A stretch of 45,233 nucleotides of DNA from Segetibacter sp. (GTDB lineage: Bacteria > Bacteroidota > Bacteroidia > Chitinophagales > Chitinophagaceae), in NCBI GenBank assembly GCA_028288485.1, contig JAQBNO010000162.1:1-45233 (forward strand). Direction: 5' to 3'. Shown piece after piece: positions 26,726 through 35,226 of the stretch; positions within the stretch are counted from its first letter, which is position 1, and each line of letters opens with the position of its first letter. Made by a program: the position numbers and the translations under genes. The notes under the pieces are model-generated. The model did not search any database and had not been told where the DNA came from. It saw only the letters and a program-made list of their open reading frames with translations.

Positions 26726-28759
26726 TTACCTTGATCTTGATGTGCCGGTAGCGCCTGAACCCTTACTGGCGGAAGCCGTTTTGCTGGTAGCACCATTATC
26801 AGTACCCATAGACCATTTCAAAGCTATATTGGAGCTGGCGGGCGATACCCTTACATAACCCGACATTTCCTGGTGTAATGCACTGCAGAAGTCGGTACAG
26901 TAGAAAGGAAATATTCCTACTCTGCCAGGTATCCATTTCAATGTGGTTGTTTCTCCCGGCATGATTAACAGTTCACCATTGTCGGCTCCTTTTATGGCAA
27001 AACCATGGGGCACGTCCCAATCCTGTTCCAGGTTGGTTACGTGGAAGTAAACCTCATCGCCCATTTTTATTCCTTCAATGTTATCGGGATTTATGTGTGA
27101 GCGAATAACAGTGGCGTACACATGCACCTTGTTTCCGTCGCGTACTATCTTGGTTGTTCCTTCACCTTTAGATACATAGGGGTGATTGTTTTCTTCAATC
27201 TTAAAAATCTTTACCGAATTTTTGCTGACAACATCAGCCACCACCGCCTGTGCATAGTGCGGTTCTCCAATTGTTGGATAATCGAGCAACAGCTTCATTT
27301 TATCGCCGCTGATATCAAACAACTGCGCACTTTGCGATAGTTCAGGACCTGTAGGAAGATACCTGTCTTTGGTAATTTTATTATAAGCTACCATGTATTT
27401 GCCATTTGGCTTCCTGGTATCTCCACCGGGTATCATTAAGTGACCGATTGAATAATAAGTAGGAACCCTGTCGAGCACTTTCAAATCTTTTATGTTCCAT
27501 TTTACTATTTCAGAAGAAACGAACATGGACGTGTACGCATTTCCTCTTCCATCAAACTCGGTATGCAACGGACCAAGGCCCGGCTTGGGTACTTCACCAT
27601 ATAAAGCAGCTTCGTACTTAATGATAGGTAAGCCATCATATTCACCGTCGTAGGTTTTGTTCTTAATAGCTTCCTGGATTTTAGTAAATGAGAACACCGG
27701 GATTAAGGCTGCAAGTTTACCACTACCAACAATGTATTCTCCAGTAGGGTCTATATCGGTACCGTGCGGTGACTTAGGACATGGTATCATGTAGCAGATA
27801 TCTTTTAATACCTTAGGGTCTAATGTAGTTACCTCGGTAAGTATTTCAGATTTTGTAGTGTGTGTTTTTTCATCGAAAGTATTACGTGAATACCTTACTT
27901 TTTTCTTAATGCCCTTTCCTGCTTTCAGGTATTCTTCCGCTTTCTTCCAGTTTACGGCCATGATAAAATCTTTATCACGCTGGCTTGCATTTACTTCCAA
28001 TAAAGTATTCGCTTTTTCAGAATTGTAGCAGCTAAAGAAGAACCATCCGTGGCTGGGTCCTTTACCCGCATGGCTGAGGTCGAAGTTTACACCGGGGGTT
28101 TCTATCTGGAATGAAATATCCATTTTGCCACTGGTTTTATCTACACCAATAAAACTAATGGTTCCTTTGAAATTGTCTTTATAAGTGTTAATCGGCACAT
28201 CGCCATCCTGGTCGTCTAAGGGTACGCTGAAACGCGTACCTGCCACTACATATTCAGTGTTTTCAGTAATGAATGGTGAAGAGTGGTTGCCTGCACTATT
28301 AGGTAATTCTATGATCTCTGCGGTACGGAAAGTTTTAAGATCAACACGGGCTACACGGGGAGTGTTGTTGCCATTAACAAAAACCCAGCGGCCGTCAATT
28401 TCGCCATTTGTTTGCGACATATTTACGTGGTGAAGATCATCCCAGGGAACAAAGCCATGTGATGTTCTCAGCATACCTTTTGTTTCTTCACTGTATCCAT
28501 ATCCTTTTTCAGGATCTACAGAAAATACGGGAATGACCCTTAACAATCTTCCGCTTGGCAACCCATACACGGCTAATTGCCCGCTAAAACCACCGGATAC
28601 AAAATTGTAGAATTCATCGTATTTGCCTGGTGCAACATATGTTTGTGCAGCAGCATCTCCACTTACGGCGCTTCCTGCATTTTTGGGCTTACAGGCCTGC
28701 ATACTTCCGATAAGGCAAAGCGCAGCTATAGCCAAAAAACTGACTTTAATTTTTTTCAT
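26726..28759 (-). CDS. nosZ: Nitrous oxide reductase, clade II (Sec-dependent)
   Basis: Reduces N2O to N2 in the periplasm. 677 residues. The signal sequence has a lipobox-like SMQAC and no twin arginine, which marks the Sec-exported clade II. The N-terminal beta-propeller has CuZ-ligand-type histidine motifs (DDLHHVNMSQTNG, GPSHGWFFFSCYN, CPKSPHGTDIDP, GPLHTEFDGRGNAYTS). The C-terminal cupredoxin domain has the CuA site FYCTDFCSALHQEM (C621, C625, H629, M632). A low-complexity Ser/Thr/Gly tail of about 25 residues follows. It is second in the operon, 26 bp after the cytochrome gene, its likely electron donor. Confidence 0.97.
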   Translation of the reverse strand: MKKIKVSFLAIAALCLIGSMQACKPKNAGSAVSGDAAAQTYVAPGKYDEFYNFVSGGFSGQLAVYGLPSGRLLRVIPVFSVDPEKGYGYSEETKGMLRTSHGFVPWDDLHHVNMSQTNGEIDGRWVFVNGNNTPRVARVDLKTFRTAEIIELPNSAGNHSSPFITENTEYVVAGTRFSVPLDDQDGDVPINTYKDNFKGTISFIGVDKTSGKMDISFQIETPGVNFDLSHAGKGPSHGWFFFSCYNSEKANTLLEVNASQRDKDFIMAVNWKKAEEYLKAGKGIKKKVRYSRNTFDEKTHTTKSEILTEVTTLDPKVLKDICYMIPCPKSPHGTDIDPTGEYIVGSGKLAALIPVFSFTKIQEAIKNKTYDGEYDGLPIIKYEAALYGEVPKPGLGPLHTEFDGRGNAYTSMFVSSEIVKWNIKDLKVLDRVPTYYSIGHLMIPGGDTRKPNGKYMVAYNKITKDRYLPTGPELSQSAQLFDISGDKMKLLLDYPTIGEPHYAQAVVADVVSKNSVKIFKIEENNHPYVSKGEGTTKIVRDGNKVHVYATVIRSHINPDNIEGIKMGDEVYFHVTNLEQDWDVPHGFAIKGADNGELLIMPGETTTLKWIPGRVGIFPFYCTDFCSALHQEMSGYVRVSPASSNIALKWSMGTDNGATSKTASASKGSGATGTSRSR

Positions 28760-28785
28760 TGTATAATCTTTAAGGAATCGTTTTA

Positions 28786-29274
28786 TTATTTTACGCCATC
28801 ATTCTTACGCATAAATTCATATATACCTCTTGCGTCTTCATCAGTCAGGCTTTGGTTAGGCATACGTACCAGGCAAAGTTCTAATTGCGCCTGGAGCTTA
28901 GGATCTTTATCAATCATTTCGTCTGTATTCGTAATAAAGTTCATTATCCATTCCGGCTTGTGTCTCTCAGATACACCTTTCCAACCCGGACCAACCAGTT
29001 TTTCGTCAGTCATCCTATGGCATCCTGAACATTTTAACCCGGCTACCTTTTCACCCGTTTTTGCCATCGCAGGATCTAGTTTGTCAGAAACATCAACGTG
29101 TGTAAATTTTCCTTTACCTCTTTCGGGATCGTAAGCGGGGTTTTCTTTTGATGCCTCTGAATTTTGTGAAGCTGTAGCGTCGTTTTCAGCTACAACTGGT
29201 TTGTTTTCACTGCCGCCACATGAATAGACAAAGAAAGTACCGGCAATCACAATCAATACAAATAATTTTTTCAT
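28786..29274 (-). CDS. Lipoprotein cytochrome c of the nos operon
   Basis: 162 residues. Lipobox FVYSC (Cys19), a disordered linker of about 45 residues, then a class I cytochrome c fold with CSGCH (C82, C85, H86), GPGWKGV and a distal methionine candidate in LVRMPNQ (M138). A membrane-tethered periplasmic monoheme cytochrome is a standard first gene in clade II nos clusters and probably carries electrons to NosZ. It is the promoter-proximal gene; an FNR-like palindrome is centred about 86 bp before the start. Confidence 0.93.
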   Translation of the reverse strand: MKKLFVLIVIAGTFFVYSCGGSENKPVVAENDATASQNSEASKENPAYDPERGKGKFTHVDVSDKLDPAMAKTGEKVAGLKCSGCHRMTDEKLVGPGWKGVSERHKPEWIMNFITNTDEMIDKDPKLQAQLELCLVRMPNQSLTDEDARGIYEFMRKNDGVK

Positions 29275-29581
29275 GAGTCTCTTAGATTTGATGAGTTTTA
29301 AACCGGCGAATAGTTTTGTTATGTAAGATTAGACTGAAAAAGCCGTCTATAATATGATTTAAATCATGTTATAGATGGCTTTTCATCACTAATTGCGTAA
29401 TACCTGTTATGCGGCGATCAATTTCAGACTTATAAAGGGAATAATGAGTGCCTGCAGAAACTGGATTCCCTGAAAGTAGTAGCCAAGTATTCTGCCTTAA
29501 GGATACCGCAAAACTTTAGGGCGATGCATTTTAAAATACATCACCCTGGAAGCCTTTAGATATGTGATAAGTGAAAATGTA
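29275..29581. other. nos operon control region
   Basis: Carries the FNR-like palindrome inside a 40-bp inverted repeat (29341-29380) and the putative nos promoter. From 29381 to 29581 I see nothing recognisable. Confidence 0.6.
29341..29380. promoter_or_regulatory. 40-bp near-perfect palindrome with FNR/DNR-like core, upstream of nos
   Basis: The core ATGATTTAAATCAT (29354-29367) fits the FNR/DNR form TTGAT-N4-ATCAA except for the outermost base on each side. It is flanked by AGCCGTCTATAA and TTATAGATGGCT, complementary apart from one position. A -10-like TAATCTTA lies about 33 bases closer to the nos genes on the minus strand, which would place the core near -41, as for a class II activator site. 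The arms also have A and T runs outside, so the hairpin may terminate transcription of the baeRF gene too. Confidence 0.65.
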
Positions 29582-30625
29582 TTAGGTGATAAGAGCAATA
29601 TGCATGTGGTCCACCAAAGTGTCATTGCTTACAAATTCTACATTACCTCCATCAGCCAGGAATCTTTCAATAGAATTTCCTACGGCATCCGTTATTGACA
29701 ATGGACCACTGACTGTAATTGTATCTGAAAAGTTTATTTCATTATTATCTGAACAAGTGACTGGATAAGAAAAATCTTTTTCTACTATTAATAACTTACC
29801 CCGTTTATCTTTTGTAGCCTTCAAAACCTTCTGAATGCCTATTTCAGCTTTACCATTTGCTAAAGCTTTTTCTACTTTCATCAGGAGGAAATTTTCTCGC
29901 AGCTTTTTCCAATCTGCCAAAACCGGTCGAATTAATTGTTGAACCTTGTTTAGACTTAACTTTTTATCATCAGAATAAATTGTTTCTGACAATTCTTTCC
30001 GGTTTTTAGATATAGACTGAAAAAGAGATAACACGCTTTCGCTTCCCACCACGATCAATGGTAAAGAATATGTTTTCAAAACATGAGATAACACATTATC
30101 AACGTGATGAAGAAAGTTTTCGGTGCCATTATTTAAATGAGATTTTAAGTGTTCTGAAGAATTAAAAACAATAACGTTCAATTTGTCCCCTTCACCTAAA
30201 TAAGTATATGCTTCATTATGTTGGAGCGATAAAACCAGGTATTTCTTTTCTTCCCTTTTTTCAAGCAATAATTCCTTTAAGTTTAACGGTTCACCTATAA
30301 TTACCTTGGCATCGGTAAAATGATTAACATAAAACACCTTCTCGATGAAAGGCGATAAAAAAATAATAACGCTTTTCTTATCTGAATTATAATCAAGAGC
30401 ATCTACTATTGCTTTTAATTTTATAACTGCCGGATTTAGGATATACACGGGAATATCTTTGATCATACTAAGGCCTTTTACAGCCTTGTCAGTCAAAAGT
30501 TGTAATCTTTTTTCAAGCTGTTCTCTAGGAGTAATTTTTGGTTCAAATGGAAGAGCGATGGTAATAAATGGTGGGATAAGTCGTTTTTTAACAACTACAT
30601 CCTCCCCGAGAAGTAAAGTGTTCAT
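29582..30625 (-). CDS. Bacterial archaeo-eukaryotic release-factor-like protein (baeRF family)
   Basis: About 347 residues. The pattern fits bacterial eRF1-like proteins: an N-terminal alpha/beta region (LLLGEDVVVKKRLIPPFITIALP), a middle RNase-H-like domain (YLVLSLQHNEAYTYLGEGD, PLIVVGSESVLSLFQSI) and an eRF1 domain 3-like C-terminus (AVGNSIERFLADGGNVEFVSNDTLVDHMHIALIT). They are predicted to act on stalled or hibernating ribosomes under stress; the exact action is unknown. The start at 30625 is an ATG. A TTG six codons upstream (30643) is less likely. It is divergent from the hemerythrin gene, with an FNR-like palindrome between them. Confidence 0.8.
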   Translation of the reverse strand: MNTLLLGEDVVVKKRLIPPFITIALPFEPKITPREQLEKRLQLLTDKAVKGLSMIKDIPVYILNPAVIKLKAIVDALDYNSDKKSVIIFLSPFIEKVFYVNHFTDAKVIIGEPLNLKELLLEKREEKKYLVLSLQHNEAYTYLGEGDKLNVIVFNSSEHLKSHLNNGTENFLHHVDNVLSHVLKTYSLPLIVVGSESVLSLFQSISKNRKELSETIYSDDKKLSLNKVQQLIRPVLADWKKLRENFLLMKVEKALANGKAEIGIQKVLKATKDKRGKLLIVEKDFSYPVTCSDNNEINFSDTITVSGPLSITDAVGNSIERFLADGGNVEFVSNDTLVDHMHIALIT

Positions 30626-31016
30626 TGGTAAGATTTTAGACAATGTCAGATGTAAGTAAAACCGTTAATGCAACGACAGAAATTTTTTCAGGCAAAAAAT
30701 ATTGCAATCGAGATAGTTCCAAAACCGTTTGCTTATTTACCAAAACTATTGTTAATCGTTACCCTTTCTATTGACTGCAGCCGGAATAATAGATGATTTA
30801 AATCATGATTATTAGTTCGTGCTATCATAAGTTGAGTTAAACTTAATGCATAGTTTTAATAAATAGTTTATTCCTGATTTCCGACGGTCTTTAAAATATA
30901 GCATTGCTGCCCGTCCAAAAATTTAAGAACAAACACCACCAGGATTTACAGTTGATTCAATAACAACTCTTGAGAGTATCTTCTAAAAGACTGTATAATC
31001 GCTATTCAGAAAGTAT
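30626..31016. other. Divergent control region of baeRF and hemerythrin genes
   Basis: About 390 bp, AT-rich, containing one FNR-like palindrome (30793-30806). No gene is seen. Confidence 0.6.
30793..30806. promoter_or_regulatory. FNR/DNR-like palindrome between baeRF and hemerythrin genes
   Basis: ATGATTTAAATCAT, identical to the core upstream of the nos operon. Flanking AATAAT and ATTATT extend the dyad. It lies about 168 bp from the baeRF start and 211 bp from the hemerythrin start, so it could serve either gene. Confidence 0.65.
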
Positions 31017-31511
31017 ATGGAAAATAAACCTATTAAACGCAGCGAGCATATCGTTCAGCTGTCAAAAGAGCATCACTCTACTTTGTTGTTTTGTTGGAAA
31101 ATAAGAAACGGGCTAAAGTTTAGCGTTGAATTTGAACGAATAAACAACTACGTTCAATACTTCTGGCAGCACCATATGCTGCCGCATTTCGTGCAGGAAC
31201 AATCTATTTTATTTGCGCCGGTAATAGATGAAGCAGTGCAAAGGGCATTGAACGAACATGCACAGATTGCAAGCCAAATACAGGACCTGGAAGCAACCAC
31301 CAACAAAGAGCCGCATCAACTTTCAAATCTTGCTGACCTCGTCGATAATCATGTACGTTATGAAGAACGCGTACTGTTTCCACACCTCGAAAAAGTATTG
31401 TCGGGTGAGCAATTGGAAAAGATAGGAATGCAAATAGCAGCACAGCATGATCCTACTTTAAAAGATAATTTTAGTGACGCATTCTGGTTAAGGAAAATAG
31501 ACCCGGTGTAA
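31017..31511 (+). CDS. Hemerythrin HHE-domain protein
   Basis: 164 residues, all-helical, with the His/Glu pattern of hemerythrin-like di-iron proteins: EHH (H19, H20), FWQHHMLPHFVQEQ (H52, H53, H57, E61), NEHAQI (H81), NHVRYEERVLFPHLE (H112, E116, H123). It binds a non-heme di-iron centre and may sense or detoxify O2 or NO, or repair iron-sulfur clusters. Cytosolic. It is downstream of a shared FNR-like palindrome and close to nosZ, which fits nitrosative or oxygen stress. The start ATG has no clear ribosome site, as usual in this phylum. Confidence 0.9.
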   Translation: MENKPIKRSEHIVQLSKEHHSTLLFCWKIRNGLKFSVEFERINNYVQYFWQHHMLPHFVQEQSILFAPVIDEAVQRALNEHAQIASQIQDLEATTNKEPHQLSNLADLVDNHVRYEERVLFPHLEKVLSGEQLEKIGMQIAAQHDPTLKDNFSDAFWLRKIDPV

Positions 31512-31609
31512 TGGGAATAAATAACAAATAACTTGCACTCACCGGTCAATTTCAGTCAGAAGTACTTTACCTTTTTTGATCCCGGCAGCAATTTACTATT
31601 AGGCTTTTC

Positions 31610-31628
31610 TTGCGTCGCACTCTTGTAC
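31610..31628 (-). repeat. Interspersed repeat, subtype B (short form)
   Basis: TTGCGTCGCACTCTTGTAC, the reverse complement of the first 19 bases of subtype B. Confidence 0.8.
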
Positions 31629-31712
31629 TTTTAATTCTATATGTAGCAGTTGCCAACCGTAAAACAACAGCAAAAACTATTGTAATTACTTAACCTCAAA
31701 ATCGTTTTTTTT

Positions 31713-32381
31713 ATGTTACCTGTAATAAAAATGTTTTCCCGAACTAGAATGAATGATATTCCGTTCAGAAGGGACAAACATATCCTATCCGGTGGAATGA
31801 TTAGTAATCTTATTGTTAAGGGTAATAATATACCGAACGGGTTTGTTGTTACTGCTGAGGCTTTCAGGATTTATCTTAAAGAAAATAATCTAAAGATTCC
31901 TCTTTTAAAAATCCTGTCACAACTTGACACAAAAACTTTTTTAAATTTAGCGGAAACAGGAAAGGCGGCGAGGCAATTAATACTTGAAAATGAATTACCG
32001 CATAAACTTGCTGTAGAAATAAAAAATGCACATTACACACTTTGCGGAGAAGACACAAATGTTTCGGTTACAGTTCACGGCACTGCAACTACGCCGGAGT
32101 TCCCGTTTTCCCGCTTAACACTGCAGCTTGAAAGTTTTTTAAATATCCGCGACGAAGATGCCCTTATAAATGCTGTTCATAAATGCTTTGCTTCATTATT
32201 CGGGGATAAGGCTATCTGTTACAGGCAGCAGCACGGTTTTGGCAATGCTGATATTGCAATTTCTATGATTGTTGCAAAAGTGGCGCGGACTACTCCCTCT
32301 TCATCAAACACTGCGTTTACACCTCATACCTTATTTGGTTCTGATGAAGTAGTGTTATCGAGACTAGAAAAGGCTCGGTAG
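31713..32381 (+). CDS. Truncated PEP-synthase-like protein (N-terminal nucleotide-binding part, degenerate)
   Basis: 222 residues that follow the start of PEP/pyruvate-binding domains of PpsA-like enzymes: NIPNGFVVTAEAF (39-51), NLAETGKAARQLILENELP (78-96), then ESFLNIRDEDALINAVHKCFASLFGDKAICYR (140-171, split motif). The catalytic stretch is broken: the usual GGKNASLGEM is RDKHILSGGM here, and the usual RSSATAEDLP is VHGTATTPEF (121-130), losing the arginine. Full-length enzymes have about 800 residues, so the phosphohistidine and PEP domains are absent. It is either a non-catalytic derived protein or a gene remnant. An in-frame segment resembling another family follows the stop. Confidence 0.6.
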   Translation: MLPVIKMFSRTRMNDIPFRRDKHILSGGMISNLIVKGNNIPNGFVVTAEAFRIYLKENNLKIPLLKILSQLDTKTFLNLAETGKAARQLILENELPHKLAVEIKNAHYTLCGEDTNVSVTVHGTATTPEFPFSRLTLQLESFLNIRDEDALINAVHKCFASLFGDKAICYRQQHGFGNADIAISMIVAKVARTTPSSSNTAFTPHTLFGSDEVVLSRLEKAR

Positions 32382-32522
32382 GCGTGGGTCGAATACAATG
32401 CAAATTACCAGACATCTGGCGAACAAGCAGCAATGGATGCATCAAAAGCAAGCCGGATTCCTCTTGAAGAACCGATCAAGGTATTAATAGCTTATTTTAC
32501 TCTACTTGATATGGATGGATAG
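32382..32522 (+). pseudogene. L,D-transpeptidase C-terminal remnant (46 codons)
   Basis: Directly after the stop of the PpsA-like ORF, in the same frame, 46 codons read to a new stop. The end (PLEEPIKVLIAYFTLLDMDG) resembles the C-terminal signature of YcbB-type L,D-transpeptidases, such as LKEPMPVFITYFTAWVDNDG of the intact gene at 43488-45089. No catalytic HGC motif is present, so only a tail survives. Confidence 0.45.
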
Positions 32523-32655
32523 GGAAGTTTTGGGAATAGATGTATATAGGTGACGCGAAAAAAAAACCGGGACATTTATTTAAACATACAAGATTAAGAT
32601 CTCATTGCCATTTTTACTATAGCATAAGTTACTAAAATACACTGAAACATTATTA

Positions 32656-33210
32656 ATGGAGAATAAAGAAATCGACCAGCTATTATCCGACGAAAACGAG
32701 CATCTTGATAAGCTGCACAAGATAGTCAAGGAAACGATTGCTGCAGAAGACCTCATTATACATAACCTATCACATCCCCCGTTGGAAATTCTATCACCGG
32801 GGCAAAAAATTTCTGATAAAGTCGCAAGATTTGGAGGGAGCTGGAAGTTCATCATCCTGTTTGGAGTCATATTAACCCTTTGGATTATTTTTAATGTGGT
32901 AGCCGTGGGGCATTACAAGTTCGATCCCTACCCATTTATTTTAATGAACCTGATACTTTCCTGCATTGCAGCCTTACAAGCTCCTGTTATTATGATGAGT
33001 CAAAACAGGCAGGAAGAAAAAGACAGGATGAGGAGTGAAAACGATTACCTGATAAACCTGAAAGCAGAAATGCAGATCCGTAGCCTAAATCAAAAAATGG
33101 ATTTATTATTGGAAGAACAAATCAAGACCCTTTTTGAAACCCAGGAAAAGCAATTCACTTTACTGAAAGACATTAATTTAAAACTTGACAATCTTTATAA
33201 TAAGGCATAA
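32656..33210 (+). CDS. DUF1003 membrane protein
   Basis: 184 residues. A soluble N-terminal region (1-80) is followed by two membrane helices (about 84-105 and 112-130) with the DUF1003 pattern FDPYPFILMNLILSCIAALQAPVIMMSQNRQ, then a coiled-coil-like C-terminal helix (about 135-184, heptad-like, DYLINLKAEMQIRSLNQKMDLL). An inner-membrane protein of unknown function. ATG at 32656. It is 100 bp from the next gene and may form a unit with it. Confidence 0.88.
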   Translation: MENKEIDQLLSDENEHLDKLHKIVKETIAAEDLIIHNLSHPPLEILSPGQKISDKVARFGGSWKFIILFGVILTLWIIFNVVAVGHYKFDPYPFILMNLILSCIAALQAPVIMMSQNRQEEKDRMRSENDYLINLKAEMQIRSLNQKMDLLLEEQIKTLFETQEKQFTLLKDINLKLDNLYNKA

Positions 33211-33312
33211 CTACCTTCACTTTTTTCACTAATTATAGTTAGACCTCGCGTGCTTCTTACGTTTGGCTTGCACACCACGGAATATAAGCGACCACAGCAA
33301 AAATAGTTAACT

Positions 33313-34452
33313 ATGAGAATAGCATTTTTTATACTCGTTATAGTTCATGGTCTCATTCATCTGGCAGGCTTCGTTAAAGCCTTTGGACTATCAGATGTAA
33401 AACAACTAACTCAAACTATTTCAAAACCTTTTGGAGTAGTTTGGCTGCTTGCATTTATCTTTTTTGCAATAGCAGCGATCATGTTTGCATTTAAAACTGG
33501 TCATTGGTGGTTGTTTGGATTAATTGCAGTCGTGACCTCCCAGGTCCTGATTATCTCCTTCTGGCACGATGCGAAGTTCGGAACAATTGTAAATGTGATT
33601 ATTCTTATTGCAGCTATCATTGGGTATGTAACATTCGGTTATTATAGTAAATATCAGAATGATGTAAAGATTGCTTTGCAACAGCCAGCGTATTTCCAAA
33701 GTTCTGAACTAACAGAAGCGGACATCCAATACCTGCCCGGGCCAGTTAAAAATTACCTTCGTTTTACAGGGTCTATTGGCAAGCCGAAAGTGAATAATTT
33801 CAAAATAGAATTTACAGGCAAAATCAGGAAGGACGAACAATCAGAATGGATGCAATTTACTTCAGAGCAGTATAATTTTATGGGAACTCCAACCCGGCTA
33901 TTTTTTATGAAAGCAGTAATGAAAAATCTGCCAGTTGCCGGTTATCACTGCTTTAGGAATGGAGACGCTTTTATGGACATCAGATTACTATCATTATTCA
34001 AAGTGCAGTACCAGGACGGAGTAGAAATGGATTTATCAGAGACGGTTACCTTTTTCAATGATATGTGTTGCCTGGCACCGCCTACATTGATAGACAAGCG
34101 TATAAAGTGGTCAGACGTTCAAGGTAATAAAGTGAAAGGGTCGTTTACCAACAATAATATTACAGTTTCTGCCTGGCTGTATTTTAATGACAAAGGCGAA
34201 CTCATTAATTTTATTTCTGAAGACCGCTATTCAGCCGACCCTGGAAAGCAATTTCCATGGTCAACTCCATTGAAAGATTACCAGGAAATAAGTGGATACA
34301 AACTGATGGGAAATGGCGATGCCATTTACAGTTACCCGGATAGAGATTTATGTTACGGAACATTCAAGCTTACCAGCATAGAATATAACTGCAAAAACAT
34401 AGATCAAATTGACCACAAGGGACAGTTAGCGAAACCTCCAGCTAAATTCTAA
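33313..34452 (+). CDS. DUF6544-family membrane protein
   Basis: 379 residues. Four N-terminal hydrophobic helices (about 2-20, 42-60, 66-84, 90-112), then a soluble domain with YLPGPVKNYLRFTGSIGKPKV (split near 140-162), FTGKIRKDEQSEWMQFTSEQYN, TFFNDMCCLAPPTLID and a C-terminal DLCYGTFKLTSIEYNC. This matches the pattern of the DUF6544 family. Function unknown. Located in the inner membrane with the soluble part probably outside. ATG at 33313. Confidence 0.8.
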   Translation: MRIAFFILVIVHGLIHLAGFVKAFGLSDVKQLTQTISKPFGVVWLLAFIFFAIAAIMFAFKTGHWWLFGLIAVVTSQVLIISFWHDAKFGTIVNVIILIAAIIGYVTFGYYSKYQNDVKIALQQPAYFQSSELTEADIQYLPGPVKNYLRFTGSIGKPKVNNFKIEFTGKIRKDEQSEWMQFTSEQYNFMGTPTRLFFMKAVMKNLPVAGYHCFRNGDAFMDIRLLSLFKVQYQDGVEMDLSETVTFFNDMCCLAPPTLIDKRIKWSDVQGNKVKGSFTNNNITVSAWLYFNDKGELINFISEDRYSADPGKQFPWSTPLKDYQEISGYKLMGNGDAIYSYPDRDLCYGTFKLTSIEYNCKNIDQIDHKGQLAKPPAKF

Positions 34453-34543
34453 TCTTATAAACATAACATTGTATCTAACAAAGTTTGCGGAACTTTAGAT
34501 GCGTTCGACCCAATCAAACTTTATAACAATTAGTAAATTCATC

Positions 34544-34786
34544 ATGGAAGATAAAAACTTAAGTACCGTGAAAGATGATTACAGTAAGGCATTAACTCCG
34601 GCAGAGTTAATTAGAAAACATAACGCTGATCCAAAACATGTTATTACAGCGGATGAAATCAAGAACTTAAAAGTAGGTAAAGAAGCAGAAGATGAGAAAG
34701 AATTAAATAGAGAGATTGACGATAAAGAAGCAGAAGATAATTGCCGCCACCACGAAAACAATATTTACGATATTTTAGATGCTTAA
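34544..34786 (+). CDS. Small acidic hypothetical protein
   Basis: 80 residues from the ATG at 34544 (MEDKNLSTV...). The frame is open from an earlier ATG at 34499, but the segment in between is not protein-like. Rich in Glu, Asp and Lys, with two predicted helices (ALTPAELIRKHNADPKH and DEIKNLKVGKEAEDEKELNR) and a hydrophilic end. No domain recognised, no signal, no membrane segment. Codon use looks like that of its neighbours. Could be a stress-related small protein; this is only a guess from the context. Confidence 0.6.
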   Translation: MEDKNLSTVKDDYSKALTPAELIRKHNADPKHVITADEIKNLKVGKEAEDEKELNREIDDKEAEDNCRHHENNIYDILDA

Positions 34787-35226
34787 TTACATATAAACGG
34801 ATTCTCATAATAGCAGTCCATTTTTTTTAGCTTTCCGTAATATTAGAACAGGCATAGAAAGCATGTAGCTGCCCTTAGTTTAAAAGGTTGATGTCGTAAA
34901 AGTTTAACAGGCATTCATTTTCTTGTCTGAACTGTACTTTACTTCTGTGTTTTATCGTATAGATTTTCATGCTGGCGATGCTTGCATTGACATTCGTATC
35001 ATTTTCTGTAGTTAAAATTTTTAAAGGCATCAAGGATATACAAATGAACACGACTATCGGCCGAATATTTTCTCGAAGTAAGAAAAGATGGAATATTCTT
35101 CCAACATGTTTCTGGTTGGAAGGCTTTAAGTAATTTACCGGTAAAGGCAAAATTGCAGAATAAAATTGGTATCGTTAAAAGCAACCAGTTTGGTGAAATA
35201 TTATTCAATGGATTTAAATTTCACGT
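34787..35226. other. 440-bp gap without a recognisable gene
   Basis: Both strands have short open frames (up to 91 codons) but none has a convincing start, composition or known motif. Some stretches look coding-like in shifting frames, which may be decay. Confidence 0.45.

Noticed and set aside
34875-35150. 91-codon minus-strand frame
   Set aside because: Low-complexity mixture without signal, domain or promoter; likely chance.
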